From: Chalciporus piperatus
Lineage: Eukaryota; Basidiomycota; Agaricomycetes; Boletales; Boletaceae
Length of the DNA: 64,000 bases
NCBI GenBank assembly: GCA_038093975.1
Contig: JBBPTG010000001.1
Location: 1 to 64,000, forward strand
Direction of reading: 5' to 3'
The notes under the pieces were generated by a model. That model saw only the letters and a list, made by a program, of their open reading frames with translations. It was not told the origin of the DNA and did not search any database. The translations under genes were made by a program, and so were the position numbers. Position 1 is the stretch's first letter. Each line of letters starts with the position of its first letter. This document shows positions 25,047 to 36,587 of this stretch, in pieces.

Positions 25047-27533
25047 CTACCCTTGTGCTTCAAGTTGCGATGGGTTAGAGACAACTATCTCTTTTTTTTT
25101 CTCCTGCACATCTTCGGTTTTTCCCTCAATTGGGAAACGTTTTACGAACAAGGAAATCTTTGCGTTCATTTGACGAATCAGTAAACATGACGAGATGAGA
25201 CCCTGTGAAGATCAAACTTACCAACATAGCCACACACAAAAGCGGCGTGCACACGATCCAGATCGTCTATCGGAGTGATGTCACGGTTATGACTGGAGGG
25301 TAAGGGACAGATATTTACCTGGATAGCTTTCGAGACAGCATTCAAAACTTCCCATCTCAGGGAGATCGGTTCGAGGGAATTTAACGACGTCCAATCGATC
25401 GACGAAGCGGAACTTTGGATTTCGTAATTCGAGGGCATGTTCTTCAAAAGTCTTCCGTCGAATATCAAACCAGCGACAGCCTTGTCCAAATGAATGAGTT
25501 TTGGTAAGGAAGGAAAGCTGAATAAGGGACCCATACCAATCCAATTGTCGCCCCAGTGAATCTTACCAAGAAGAACGCACTGGTCCCGGTCGCTAGCTCG
25601 GAGGGGTCCAGCGCTTTTGCAAATATCTGATATGGTGCGTGGAACAACATCCCGATTCCGATACCAGCTATTAACGGAAAGGCCGTCTGCAAGACGCGGC
25701 TGGAGTGCTCGTCAAGGACCGCGAGTAAGCCTGGAACTCATGTGAGGGATGGTTCCAAACAATGACGCAACCGAACATACCAAATCCTATTGCAGCGATC
25801 ATCAGCCCGGTAGTTATCACCCACTTCTGGCCGGTCGTGTCGCCAGTCTTTTTCTGCGAGTATCCAATCAGCCATGCAGCGGGCATCGAAGCCAGCGATG
25901 ATCCAAGGGAATACGGTAGCATTTGGAGACCAGCTTCCAAAGGCGTTGAGCCATTTACCGCCTAGGAAAAGGAGAAAGTAAGGATGGGCTGTTCAACAAA
26001 GGGGGTTATCGCACCTGAAAGTACAGCGCAAGGTAGAAAGTTCCAGCATTGAATGCTAGATTATGGAGGAAGGTGATGATGAGAATAAAGACTGGCAACA
26101 TCATGAGATCATGAATAGTGCCACTACAATAAGAGAGTGCCCCGTACCAATGGTGAGGCTTCCAAATGCAGCGGGTGGGAATAAGACGTCGCGGCTCGTA
26201 TACCCCTCATAAAACCCGCCGAATACGAGGACCAAAGGTCCGGATATGACAAGCGAAAGAGTGGAGGGCGAAGTCCCTATAATTTTGATCAAACTTTGAA
26301 CCAACGAACCGAAAGTCTCGTCTTACAACCATTGCTGGCGGCAAAGCTGAATCCAACGATTAACAGCCCTGTGCCAGCCATAAAGAGCAGTCTGCAAATC
26401 TGCCGTAAGTCCGTGGAAATGAAAGATAAGTCGTGCACGTACAGTCCCAGAAAATCAAATTTTTGGGCGAACATTCGCCATGAGGCCCCCATGGCCCGGC
26501 TAAGCGTGACGCCTCGAAGCGATAGGACGAGAAGAATAAATGCAACCGTGCAAACAGGAAGATTCATGTAAACTGAAGAAAATGGTTAGAGCGACGATCG
26601 TCAACTGCTAGACCTGAGACTTACAGGCCCATCTCCAACTGATCGTACCCGACGAACCAGCTGTCAAATTGATATAGCTTCGGACATGAGATGACTTGAT
26701 TTCACTTACTGCTGAATAATCCGCCAAGTAGAGGTCCTGCAATGGCAGAACAACTCCACGTAATGCTGAGTGCTTGGGACCATGTGGCCCGAGATTTTGG
26801 CTCCACTATTTCGGATGTGATAATCCATACGGAATTGACTATTCCTCCACCCCCGACTCCAGCCAAGGCTCGAGCCAATATGAGTCCTATGATAGACTAA
26901 CGGCAATCCGATTAGGGAATATATAGTGTGGAGAAGTCAGAATCACCTTTGCAGCGCCACAGAGTAATGATCCAAGGGCAAAAATCATCATGCTCGTGTA
27001 CAGGACATTCTGGGGAACCGATCAGAATTTTTGGTGTACCATGCGAGGGAATCCAAACCTTCCGGCCAACCAGATCGGATACCTTACCATACAATGGCTG
27101 GCATGCCGTCTGGGTGAGCATATACGCAACTCCGACCCATGTGTACTGGCTTTGAGTTGCCGAAAGATCGCTTGCAATCGTGGGTAAACTGGTGGACACG
27201 ATGGTCTATGTAGACGTGAGATTAAACTCGACATCGGAAGAAGATACTCACGGAATCCGTGGTGGCAAGAAACAATGTCATCGCGGCCCTGCATTCGGAT
27301 TGAGTACGATTGGCTCAAACTAGTCTAAGATAAACGGGATACCCGATGTGCACGAAGAGCAAACGTGACGTCGAAAGGTTTGGCGCGTCACGTTGTGATA
27401 CGAGGGAGACAGAATCGGTGGTGCGCGTGTCGCAGATGGATCCCTCCGTAGGCGAAGTACTGGGAGGCACATCTAACGAAGGAGACGACGACGAACCCCA
27501 TAGTCTAGAGGCAAGAGAAACAACGGAAACCAT
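25047..27533 (-). CDS. MFS drug/amino-acid transporter, DHA2 family
   Basis: A 14-TM-type proton-coupled exporter related to multidrug and vacuolar basic-amino-acid transporters (Fnx1/Vba/azole-resistance group). About twelve exons join in frame. The N-terminus is a Ser/Thr-rich cytoplasmic region from the ATG at 27533. Then come AAMTLFLATTDSTIVSTSLP (TM1), YTWVGVAYMLTQTACQPLYG, motif A GKVSDLVGRK, LILARALAGVGGGGIVNSVW, SWRWAFYMNLPV and SMPAAWLIGYSQKKTGDTTG. The last coding exon is short and hidden: after a donor following LLCVAML, the tail ISLFVKRFPIEGK continues to a stop at 25047-25049. Substrate is unknown. The reach to 25047 is inferred from a good acceptor and a Lys/Glu-rich tail. Confidence 0.85.
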
Positions 27534-28350
27534 GAGTGTACACGTATCGAGAGTGTGGAGGGATTGTCAGGGGGTAAGCTCAGAGCTAACCCAGTCCTCA
27601 TCCCCGCGTCTCATTTATACGGAGGACACAGTCGTGGCTTCCATCTGTGGACCATCCTTTGGCAACCGCCTGACCAGGCATGATGGACGGACAACGTCTG
27701 CAAGGCAACTTAGCGAAAGGTTAAAATCAAACATATTGTAAGGCCATTGTCATGTATTGACCCACAAAGAAGGACAAGAGCTTCTTTTAGATAGCCTGCC
27801 TGCCGTTGTAAGTGCACCTGAAGGAAATGGAAGGTAAAGAGTAAGTCCTAGGACAGTACGGAACGGTCTCGTGGAAAGAGGGAGGGCCTCGTTGTGCATG
27901 ACGGCTGGATCTGTAACAGGAACAGTGACAGAGAAGATCTTTGTGTGAGATCGCCGCGCTAGGTTAAATGTTTGAGTTAAGAAGGCCAGAGATTATTGAG
28001 TTATAGGAATGGGAGTTGCGGGACAGGAGGAGGTGCCGATTTGACCAGCTGTTTCCCCTTCCCATCGAAATGAACATCTAGGGCCATGTCCACGGCCAAC
28101 TGGCGCTATTGCCTATTATGAATGACACATTCACGATGGAACAAATCTAAATATGTGATAATAGCTGAATATATTGTGCTTCTATGACTTTGTAATTAAG
28201 CTGTGATCTTCTTCCTCGTCTTTCGCTCCGCGCTATCCGATGGACCAACATCGTCTGCCGTTTCTCCGGTTTCCTGCCCCTCTATGGTATTGAATTGAGA
28301 AGCGATCGGTGTGATGGAACGAATGTCGCAAAGACGAACCCATGAATAAA
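27534..28350. other. intergenic, MFS promoter and MDJ1 3' region
   Basis: 817 bp between the MFS start and the MDJ1 stop, both on the minus strand. Open frames in 27,540-27,740 have no homology I recognise. I see no RNA gene. Confidence 0.45.
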
Positions 28351-30154
28351 TCAAAGCCCAGTGAGCCCTCTTATTCCTTTCCACACACGAGACAACCAAC
28401 CATCCTCGGAGGATGGTGGCGAATGGGTAAAAGAACTCCTACCATTATGAACGTCCATGCCTGCATCCCCTGCATCGCTTGAGCGCGAGGTTTTTGATCC
28501 GATATCAGACTTGTCCTCACGAGAGCGTGGAGTGCTTGTTTGGGACGTGTTGCGGCCCTCGACGTCGTCTGCATACTGTTGCAAGATCTCGCGTTGGCGT
28601 GTTGTCAGCGATCTAATACCAAATTTCGTCATAGGTCTGCATCACCAAGCTGAAACCCACCTAGGAAGCTGGACTGCGAATGCGACAAACAAATCTCCTT
28701 TATCCCCGCCAAACACTGAAGGGACACCGTGATTTTTGAGCACCATCTCTTCCCCGTGCTGAGTTCCACCAGGGACACGTACGTCTACGTGGCCATCTAG
28801 AGTGGGAACCCGCACACGGTCACCTAGAAGCGCGGTGTGTAGAGGTATCCGGGCTTCGTGATAGAGATTCGCTCCTTGTCTGCGGAAGATCTTCGAGGGT
28901 GCCACGCTAACGCGGAGTAGAAGATCTCCGTGACTTCCTTTTCCCGTTAATGGTGCATCTCCTGCTCCCGGTACCCGTATCGTCATGCCATCCTCAACGC
29001 CTGCGACGAACAAAGGTCAAAGTAGATACTTTCACATGTCATTGGTCCATCTTGCTGCTTACCTGGTGGTATATCAACGTTCACTGTTTTCTTGCTTCTG
29101 ACATGCCCCTGTCCACCGCAGTGATCACACTGACTACCACGAGGGACAGTAGTACCTGTTCCAAAACATGTTCCACAGGTGCTTGCCATCTGGAATCCGC
29201 TGTCTATGACAAATGTCCTCGTTCCGGTACCATGACATGAACTGCACGTTGCACGCTTTGCACCCCGCTTGAGACCAGTGCCAGTACAATTCGAGCAAGT
29301 TGAAACTGGGTTGACGTTCACAGTACGGACAGTCCCCTTGCAAGCATCCATGAAGGTGACACTGACACGAGACTCGATATCGGCACCTCGGGAAGTTTGG
29401 CTGAAGCCTCCCGAACGAGGACGTCCTCCGAAGGCACCGCCAAAGAGCTGGGAGAATAGGTCGCCTTGTGCGCCGCCGAAAGCCGCGTTGAAGTCATTAA
29501 ACCCGGCGAACCCACCAGCGGCGCCTCCAAATGGGTTTCGGGCAAAGGCATCCGGATCAAAACCTGGTTGTTGAGAAGCTGACCCGTACTGGTCATAAGC
29601 ACCGCGTTTTTTCTCGTCTTTCAAGATCTGGGGGAGTTTGTGAGAAAGATAACTAATCTTGCAGTGGGTGAACATACGTCATAGGCTTCCTGAATCTCGA
29701 CGAACTTTGTTTGCGCGCCTTTGTCGGGGTTCGTATCTGGATGATACTTTCGTGCAAGCTGTCTCCAAACCTGTGTCAGCGAAGACGGGGAAGAGTTGAA
29801 TTTGAGCGCATACAGCAAAATAAGTTTTTTTGATCTCAGCAGCCGATGCATCTTTGCCAACACCTAATACCTCGTACGGGTTTTTGGCACCCGCTGAAAG
29901 AGCGGCAGAAGTGTGAAACACGCGCTGTGAGGAAGCGTTGTCACATTGACGTATGTGAAGGGAAATTGAAATCAAACCTTGGGTTTAGTTTTATATCTCT
30001 GTACGTGTTGGCTCCGTGGAATTAGCGGGTGGTCATGAGGACACCTGAGATGATAAAATGAGAAGGTTCGGTAGCCTCGCTTTGTCTGGCGTCTGGCACA
30101 CGAGTAAAAGGATATGGATGATGAAATGCCCTGAGCAGGGAACCGAGGGATCAT
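28351..30154 (-). CDS. MDJ1: mitochondrial type I DnaJ chaperone (Mdj1)
   Basis: Hsp40 partner of mitochondrial Hsp70 (Ssc1) in folding of matrix proteins. The J domain reads KNPYEVLGVGKDASAAEIKK and LARKYHPDTNPDKGAQTKFV with the HPD triad. A Gly/Phe-rich linker (NPFGGAAGGFAGFNDFNAAF) follows. The zinc domain has four CxxCxGxG units: CSNCTGTG, CSSCHGTG, CGTCFGTG and CDHCGGQG. The C-terminal substrate domain has VEDGMTIRVPGAGDAPLTG and HGDLLLRVSVAP, ending WLSRVWKGIRGLTGL. The first exon from ATG 30154 is Arg-rich and fits a mitochondrial presequence, joined by a GT-AG intron to RVFHTSAALSAG. The start is less certain than the rest. Confidence 0.9.
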
Positions 30155-30686
30155 TTGGGGGCTTGCACAGACGCAGTACGGTCAAGGAAAGCAAGACTGG
30201 AAGGAGGCTATAACAAGCACAACGCGGTAAATCGACGTTGGATCCAGACTTGATGTGTTTACACGTATTTGTAAGCTGACTAAGCATACTCGGCTTGCAG
30301 ATAGTCCATTAGATTGGCGCTAGCTAGTTACTAGAGGGTACTCATTAATCATTTATCAATATCATGGATCAACGTCAACTCTCCGATTTTCGTAAGAAGA
30401 TGCGCAAGAACTCAGACGATCCCCTTGTTCACCAGCCCAAAAGTTCAATGGATCCGAGTTTGAATTTCCAGACTCTTGGCCAGACCACACATTTCAGCCA
30501 TCACCCTCCCGTACACGTAAACCACGTCTGTGGCTTTGATGGAAATTCCGGCGATGATAGATGGGGCATTCTTCATCTGCTTGGAATAAAGTTTGCGCGA
30601 ACGCCACGGAGAACCGTTCCCTAGGTGTCTGTGAGCCCGCTACCCACGAAGCAAGCCCCTTCAAGCCAGTGACTTACTCGGAACGC
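30155..30686. other. intergenic, MDJ1 promoter and SET gene 3' region
   Basis: 532 bp. A plus-strand ATG frame at 30364-30624 (86 codons) lies here; it matches no family I know and is probably chance. Nothing else seen. Confidence 0.45.
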
Positions 30687-31250
30687 TCAATGGGATTGCT
30701 CGGTGTCTGACCTGCTTTTCCACCATGATTTGCCATACGAAACCAGAATTTCATCGCCTTTCTTGATTACATCCCCCGTACTCCAAATGCTCATCCGTAG
30801 CTCTCCCGCTATGGTCCTGTATTCCACGAACTCGGCATTCGGTTTACCTTTGATTCCGCGATAGTCGTTAATAAACCGAGATTCGTTGCCCATCACACTG
30901 GCATCAATTCCGACATTGACCCCACTTTGTGAACGGTAAAGCGATAGATCATAGTCTGATCCAGACCTTTCTTCACAATGCACTTCGCCGATATAGTCGA
31001 TAATGTGTGATTTGGGTTGTATCTTCTTGAGGGCGAAGAGGCCGCATTGTCCACGTGCGGGGTGTGTTGGATCGGTTATCACTCTGATGCGGACAAGGGG
31101 GTTAATGCTGCGACCACGATCTGGTAAAGTTTGTGGCGGTGGGGAGTCGCCGTGAGTGAGGAATGATCGGATCGAAGCAGGTACGGAGCTGTGGTACCGA
31201 GGAGAAGTAATGAACAGAATCGAAGGTGGCCATGGCGGTCGTTCCGACAT
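30687..31250 (-). CDS. small SET-domain protein (putative lysine methyltransferase)
   Basis: Single-exon gene of 187 residues; almost the whole protein from residue 50 is a SET domain. Visible parts: RGQCGLFALKKIQPKSHIID (SET N-terminal strand block), YIGEV, SDYDLSLYR, VGIDASVMGNESRFINDYRG, and the C-terminal DVIKKGDEILVSYGKSWW with the catalytic-type tyrosine. The usual NHS-C core (RFxNHSCxPN) is replaced by RFINDYRG, and there are no pre-SET or post-SET cysteine clusters. It therefore resembles the stand-alone fungal SET proteins whose substrates may be histone or non-histone. It is divergent from CK2 alpha across 267 bp. Activity is inferred from the fold only. Confidence 0.8.
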   Translation of the reverse strand: MSERPPWPPSILFITSPRYHSSVPASIRSFLTHGDSPPPQTLPDRGRSINPLVRIRVITDPTHPARGQCGLFALKKIQPKSHIIDYIGEVHCEERSGSDYDLSLYRSQSGVNVGIDASVMGNESRFINDYRGIKGKPNAEFVEYRTIAGELRMSIWSTGDVIKKGDEILVSYGKSWWKSRSDTEQSH

Positions 31251-31517
31251 CGCCTTGCTGAGTATCAGGATTATCAGTCCTGTTCATATTGGAGTTAGCC
31301 CCAGTTTCTCGATGGAGATCTGGGGTGTCAAGACTTGTCTACCCACTGTGACAGAGTCTGACAGAGTATCCCTGACAGTACTTTTTGCGAGGCCGTGGGT
31401 AAATTCGGTTCGGTGGTGTGGCAGAGCCGTTGAGCAGAGCAAGCCTACAGCAAGGCAAAGCCAGGCAAAGTCGCGGCTGCGTCAAATTCACATTTCCATC
31501 CATCACGACCTCTTTCC
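31251..31517. promoter_or_regulatory. 267-bp divergent promoter (SET / CK2 alpha)
   Basis: Shared upstream region of the two divergent genes. A direct repeat GTCTGACAGAGTATCC-like (TGACAGAGT twice near 31,350-31,370) and AAGCCAAGG/AAGGCAAAGCC-type repeats near 31,440-31,475 are visible. Functions unknown. Confidence 0.4.
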
Positions 31518-32939
31518 ATGGTCCGGCCCCCAACAAAGTCTGTCGCACGCGTCTATCGGGATGTCAACGCACAATTTGGTCCTGCATGGTATGAATACGG
31601 TAAAGCTCACGTCCCATCCGTAAATCAGAATCTGCTGAGCCATCCATCTCCACAGACAATTTACAGGTACAATGGGGCTCACAAGATCACTATGAAATAG
31701 TACGCAAAGTCGGACGGGGCAAATACTCAGAGGTACAACCTCGTTCGTGATCGCCACCAGATCTGATTCAACTTCCTCCAGGTCTTCGAGGGAGTCAATG
31801 TGATCCACGACGAAAAGTGCATCATCAAGGTCCTCAAGCCAGTGAAAAAGAAGAAGATAAAGCGTGAAATTAAGATCTTGCAAAACCTTGCCGGTGGTCC
31901 GAATGTTGTCACACTCTTGGATGTCGTCAGAGACCCCGCCTCCAAAATTCCGAGCCTAATTACGGAGTACGTCGACAACGTCGACTTCAAGGTGCTATAT
32001 CCACGATTCACAGACTTCGACGTTCGATTCTACATGTTCGAGCTTCTCAAGGTTCTCGCCATTTTTAATATCTCCACATCCATCTTGTTAATTCCGCCAC
32101 TTAGGCCCTGGATTTCTGTCATTCACGAGGAATCATGCATCGAGATGTAAAGCCTCACAACGTCATGATCGATCATGAACAACACAAGGTATTCGTCCAT
32201 TCCATCGTTGTAGATGCAAGTTCAAACGCAACAGCGATAGTTAAGACTCATTGATTGGGGACTTGCCGAATTCTACCACCCCAAGGTTGAATACAATGTC
32301 CGTGTGGCTTCACGCTACTTCAAAGGTCCCGAGCTCTTGGTAGATTTCCAGGAGTATGACTATAGTCTTGACATGTGGAGTTTTGGGTGTATGTTCGCCT
32401 CGATGGTGAGTATGACATCTTCCGTTGGTTTACTCGTATACCAACCACAACCAAATCACTCCTATGCAGATATTCAGGAAGGAGCCTTTTTTCCATGGAC
32501 ACGACAACTACGATCAACTCGTCAAAATCGCAAAGGTTCTTGGCACTGATGAGCTATATGCTTATATCGACAAGTATAACATTCGACTCGACCCGCAGTA
32601 CGATGAGCTCCTGGGCAGGTAAGGTTCTCATTGTCTCTCTCGGACCAATCCCAATTCCACCCCTTCAGATATCCCCGGAAACAATGGGCAAGATTCGTCA
32701 CGTCGGAAAACCAGCGGTATGTTTCCACCGAAGCAATCGACTTCCTCGACAAACTACTCCGTTATGACCACCAAGAGCGCCTGACAGCTCGCGAAGCACA
32801 GGCTCACCCATACTTTGGTACGTCTTTGTCTTTATGGTACAGGCAGCACTCTGATCCCTGGCCAGAACCCGTGCGCAATGCAGCTTCCGCAGCGTCTGCT
32901 GATGGTGAGAGCGAAGACTCGGGAGCATCATCAGCCTGA
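31518..32939 (+). CDS. CKA1: casein kinase 2 catalytic subunit alpha
   Basis: Constitutive, acidophilic Ser/Thr kinase acting with a beta dimer in nucleus and cytoplasm. It starts [20 protein letters not shown]. The glycine loop [13 protein letters not shown] spans a splice site. Next come the basic cluster [15 protein letters not shown], catalytic loop [12 protein letters not shown], and the CK2-specific DWG ([10 protein letters not shown]) in place of DFG. Further motifs are [33 protein letters not shown] and [21 protein letters not shown] 48-nt intron at 32818-32865 removes in-frame junk so the tail reads [14 protein letters not shown] before an acidic Ser-rich end. Stop TGA at 32937. Identity is certain. 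Confidence 0.95.
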
Positions 32940-33629
32940 TCTATATCACTCCTTCCTATCTCTGACTATCGAATGCTGTACTGCTCCCTCTATATAGATA
33001 TCTGCCCCATTGACACGCTGGATGTCCAGTGAGATGATGTTTCTGGACCATATCCGAAAGATGCGATTTCGGTCAACCCTCTCTGGTGTCAGGGGAAGTG
33101 CCAGCGCAAGTATCGACACAACATTGCCTATCCTTTGTTTCACGTGACATTCTTTTCTTGTTAGATGTACAATACGGCACATGCTCGAAAACGCGGGAGT
33201 CGCACGGCCAAGCACATGAGATCGATCAAGACGAGATCAAGATATGAATGTTTAAGCTTTCTACGCCCATCAGGGAACCGCATGTGGCCATGAGCCTCCC
33301 CCGGATGTGCCTCAGCATGCTACTCCGGAACTCAGTGCCACTGACATGTCGGCTTTCCTCCTCGCTATCTGCTTTGGCACCAGTGCCAGCGAAAGAACTG
33401 AATACCTCATGGCATGGCATGGCATCGAACTAGGAATCCTCGGCGAATGTGCTATCCAGATATAGTACCTTTGCAAAGTATTACGTTTGCTTCACATGGT
33501 GGATGCTGATTGTGACGAGTAATCTTGTCCCTCTGGCTCCGTGCTCATGGCCTCCGGGTTATAAAAGCTAGTAAGTTCGGATCGAGTGGGGATCACGTCT
33601 CTTTGCCGGGGTTTTGCAGGTTCCTCATT
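32940..33629. other. intergenic, CK2 3' region and chitinase promoter
   Basis: 690 bp with no gene. A short CATGG microsatellite (three to four copies) is at about 33,410-33,425. Confidence 0.45.
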
Positions 33630-36019
33630 ATGACATTCACTGGTAGCTTCTCGTCTTCCTTGTTCTGTATGGTCGCGGGCTTATACGCGGGCAAGGCCCT
33701 CGCATACACCAACTCTTATTATGACAATGTAAGCCCACCTGGTTTCCGAATATTGTTGCCTCCGCTCATAGCTCACCTAGGTCGCAGTGTAAGAGGCTGT
33801 TCGCCCTCAGACACCCTTACTTACGTGTGACCCGTAGTTACTGGGGCCAAAACTCATATGGTGCAGTCAACAACAATACCGCTCACTGGCAACAACCGAT
33901 ATCACACTATTGTCAGGTATGTCACACTTTGGAGCCTCGCACAAGGATTCTCACCCTGTGTACAAAAGGATGATGCCATCGATGCTATCCCTGTAGCCTT
34001 TCTAGACACGTTCTTTGGTACTGGTGGTATGCCCGTGCTCAACCTTGCGAATGTATGCATGCAGCCCTTTGTCCACGTCTGTATTTTTACTGTTGTTCTA
34101 GACATGCAACCCGACAGATAATGCCACTTTCCCTGGAACTGATCTCGCGAATTGTTCTGCTCTGGCTGCGGATATCGAGTACTGTCAAGCTCAAGGCAAG
34201 GTCGTGACAATATCTCTTGGTGGTGCAGGTGGTAGTGTCGGCTTCACCGATGATACACAGGCACAGCAATTCGCACAGACTAGTCGGTGATCTTCTTCGT
34301 TTGCCTGATTCCTGGCTGACCAAATTGCCTTCAGTTTGGAACTTGTTTTTGGGAGGAAGTAGCACCCTGCGTCCCTTCGGCAGCGCAGTACTTGACGGGT
34401 AAGTCGACCCACACGACAAAAAGAAAGTCAGCGTCCCATCAGATATTTGCAGTGTCGATCTCGATATCGAGGGGGGTGGCTCCACCGGGTACGCCGCCTT
34501 TGTCACAAAGATTCGCACTCTCGCAGCCAGAGCCAGTAAACCGTACGGTCTCCATATTCTAATTCGCGGTCGTGGCTGATATTCTAATTTTCCATTCAGG
34601 TGCTACATCACAGGTATCCTTATCACTACCTCCTATACGTATCGCTAATACTTTCAAGCCGCACCACAGTGTCCGTACCCAGATGCCAATCTCGGTAGTG
34701 TGATCAACGCAGTCGGTTTTGATGCAATCTACGTCCAGTTTTGTGAGTTGAGCAACCCACTAAGATTTTCCCCACCTAATTAAATTTGCTAGACAACAAC
34801 CAATGCGGTCTCAACAACAAGTACATTGTATCGGTGAGCCAGGTTTTCAGTCACTCGGCACGTGTGCTCAAAGGCTCTTTTACAGGACTGGAACTTTGGT
34901 GTCTGGTGAGCGCCAATCAGGACGATATTAGTATGCGCGAGCTGACCTCCCTCGAGGGATATATGGGCACGACAGACCAGCCCTAATCCAGACGTGAGTC
35001 TCTGAACCTCCTTCGGCGAAGCTACTGCTCACCGAGGCATCCAACAGGTGAAAATATACATTGGAGCGCCTGCATCGAGTACAGCAGCCGGAAGTGGTTA
35101 TGTCCCAATCAGTAATCTTAGCACTATCGCCGTCACGACGAGGAACAGTTTCCCTTCATTCGGCGGTGTGATGCTATGGGACGCTTCCCAGGCATATGGT
35201 ACGTTTCAGAGACGTTCCTGTGTTCCTTCGTTAACTTTGGGGCTAGCCAACAACAGGTATGATCTCGCGATCAAACAAGCTCTGCAAGCTGCCGGTGCCA
35301 CTGGGTTCACCTACCCAGCTTGTTCGGCTCCTGCCTATGTCTCCGGACAGGTTTATACCGCTGGGCAAGAGGTTAGCTACGGGGGTTACATTTGGGGGGT
35401 ATGTCTTTTGGACCTATTTGAAGGAAACCGCCCACTGAATAGGAACACAGGCTGCCTACTGGACCAACGCTGTGCCCAGTGCCGGAGGCTCGACCGGTTG
35501 GAGCCCAAGTACGTCCAGCCACCACCTGCGTCGAACTGACTGACTGTCTTTATTTCGCAGTAAGCGCCTGTGGGGGATCCTCGACGGCGCCTGCCACGAC
35601 GACCTCTTCCGCAACCACAACTCCGGCGAAGAATGCTCCTGCTACGACGACGAAGTCAACCTCCATTTCCCCCACGACCACGTCAAGTAGTAGTATCTGC
35701 AATGGCATCGCCGCATGGTCGAGCAGCGTCGCAGTAAGTACCCCGCTATAGGAGTCCGCGGACAGCGCTCATTCGGCACCTTCGCAGTATGTGTCCGGTA
35801 ACCAGGTCACCTACAAGTAAGTGGTAGAATACTTCGGATGGTTTTGGAACATGGAGTGAGTCCTGACGCGCTTACCTCAAGTGGTTACCTCTGGACCGCC
35901 AACGAGTGGAACCAGAACGAGGTTCCTAAAGGTAAGTTTCTCTTTCTTCCTCACGAGATGGTACTGATCTGCGCATCCAAGGCTCTTCCGGTGTCTGGAA
36001 CAACTCTGGCGCGTGCTAA
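33630..36019 (+). CDS. GH18 endochitinase with two chitin-binding (CBM5/12) modules
   Basis: Secreted class III-type chitinase. Residues 1-25 ([20 protein letters not shown]...) form a signal peptide. The catalytic domain has [28 protein letters not shown], the active-site [10 protein letters not shown] (DxxDxDxE, acid/base Glu), [16 protein letters not shown] and [14 protein letters not shown]. Two aromatic chitin-binding modules follow. The first is [20 protein letters not shown], then [20 protein letters not shown]. The second is [20 protein letters not shown], ending [10 protein letters not shown] Ser/Thr/Pro-rich linker (likely O-glycosylated) separates them. The gene has many introns, including one around an 8-nt exon at 33781-33788 that supplies the codons of VAV. 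A role in wall remodelling or chitin use is likely. Confidence 0.92.
33781..33788 (+). other. 8-nt microexon of the chitinase gene
   Basis: The bases GTCGCAGT lie between acceptor TCACCTAG and donor GTAAGAGG. Joined to the preceding exon (ends ...GACAAT, phase 0) and the next (starts TTACTGGGGCC), they give N-V-A-V-Y-W-G-Q-N, the conserved first strand of GH18 class III chitinases. Skipping the exon would shift the frame. Confidence 0.75.
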
Positions 36020-36587
36020 ACGCTCCCGGAGATCGATCTTTAGGTATGAGACGCTGACAAACGTTTGTTGACATGAAAACCAATGAAATCAGATTAATGC
36101 GATTTATCTATATGGTAATTGACCAGGGAGGAGTGTAGCAGTTCATTTTCCCGAAGTACTGTTTTGCATTCGTTTTTCTTTTCGGTTTCAGTGAATAAAT
36201 TTGTATCCTATCCTTGCTAGGGGATGTATAGATAAAGGGAATACAAGAAATGTAGATCGAGAATGTAAGATGTACGGTAATACATTGCTGTAAGATGATC
36301 TGGCAGTGATCTGGCCGTTGAAGACGACGGGCATCGTTTGAAAAGACGGCTCCAAAAATAGCCCTCGCAATCTTGACGTATACCCTACTAGGCCTAGCAA
36401 TCCTCCTTTCTAAATTCTGATCCTCGTGTGGATAGATGTGGCCTGGGGAACCCGAGAGGTTTTTCTATGAGTTTGCGCGCTCCGAGCATGCCAACGAACG
36501 GCGCTAGCAAGCGCTCCCTAACTTTTCCACATTCGTTGACGCTCAAATGAATGCTAGACATCCGAGTCCGTGCGGATCGGATGCATG
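36020..36587. other. convergent intergenic spacer
   Basis: 568 bp between the chitinase and exonuclease stops. AT-rich on the left. No gene seen. Confidence 0.45.

Noticed and set aside
30364..30624. 86-codon plus-strand frame with an ATG
   Set aside because: No homology, no splice partners, and it lies in a short spacer between two well-supported genes. Kept as a remote possibility only.
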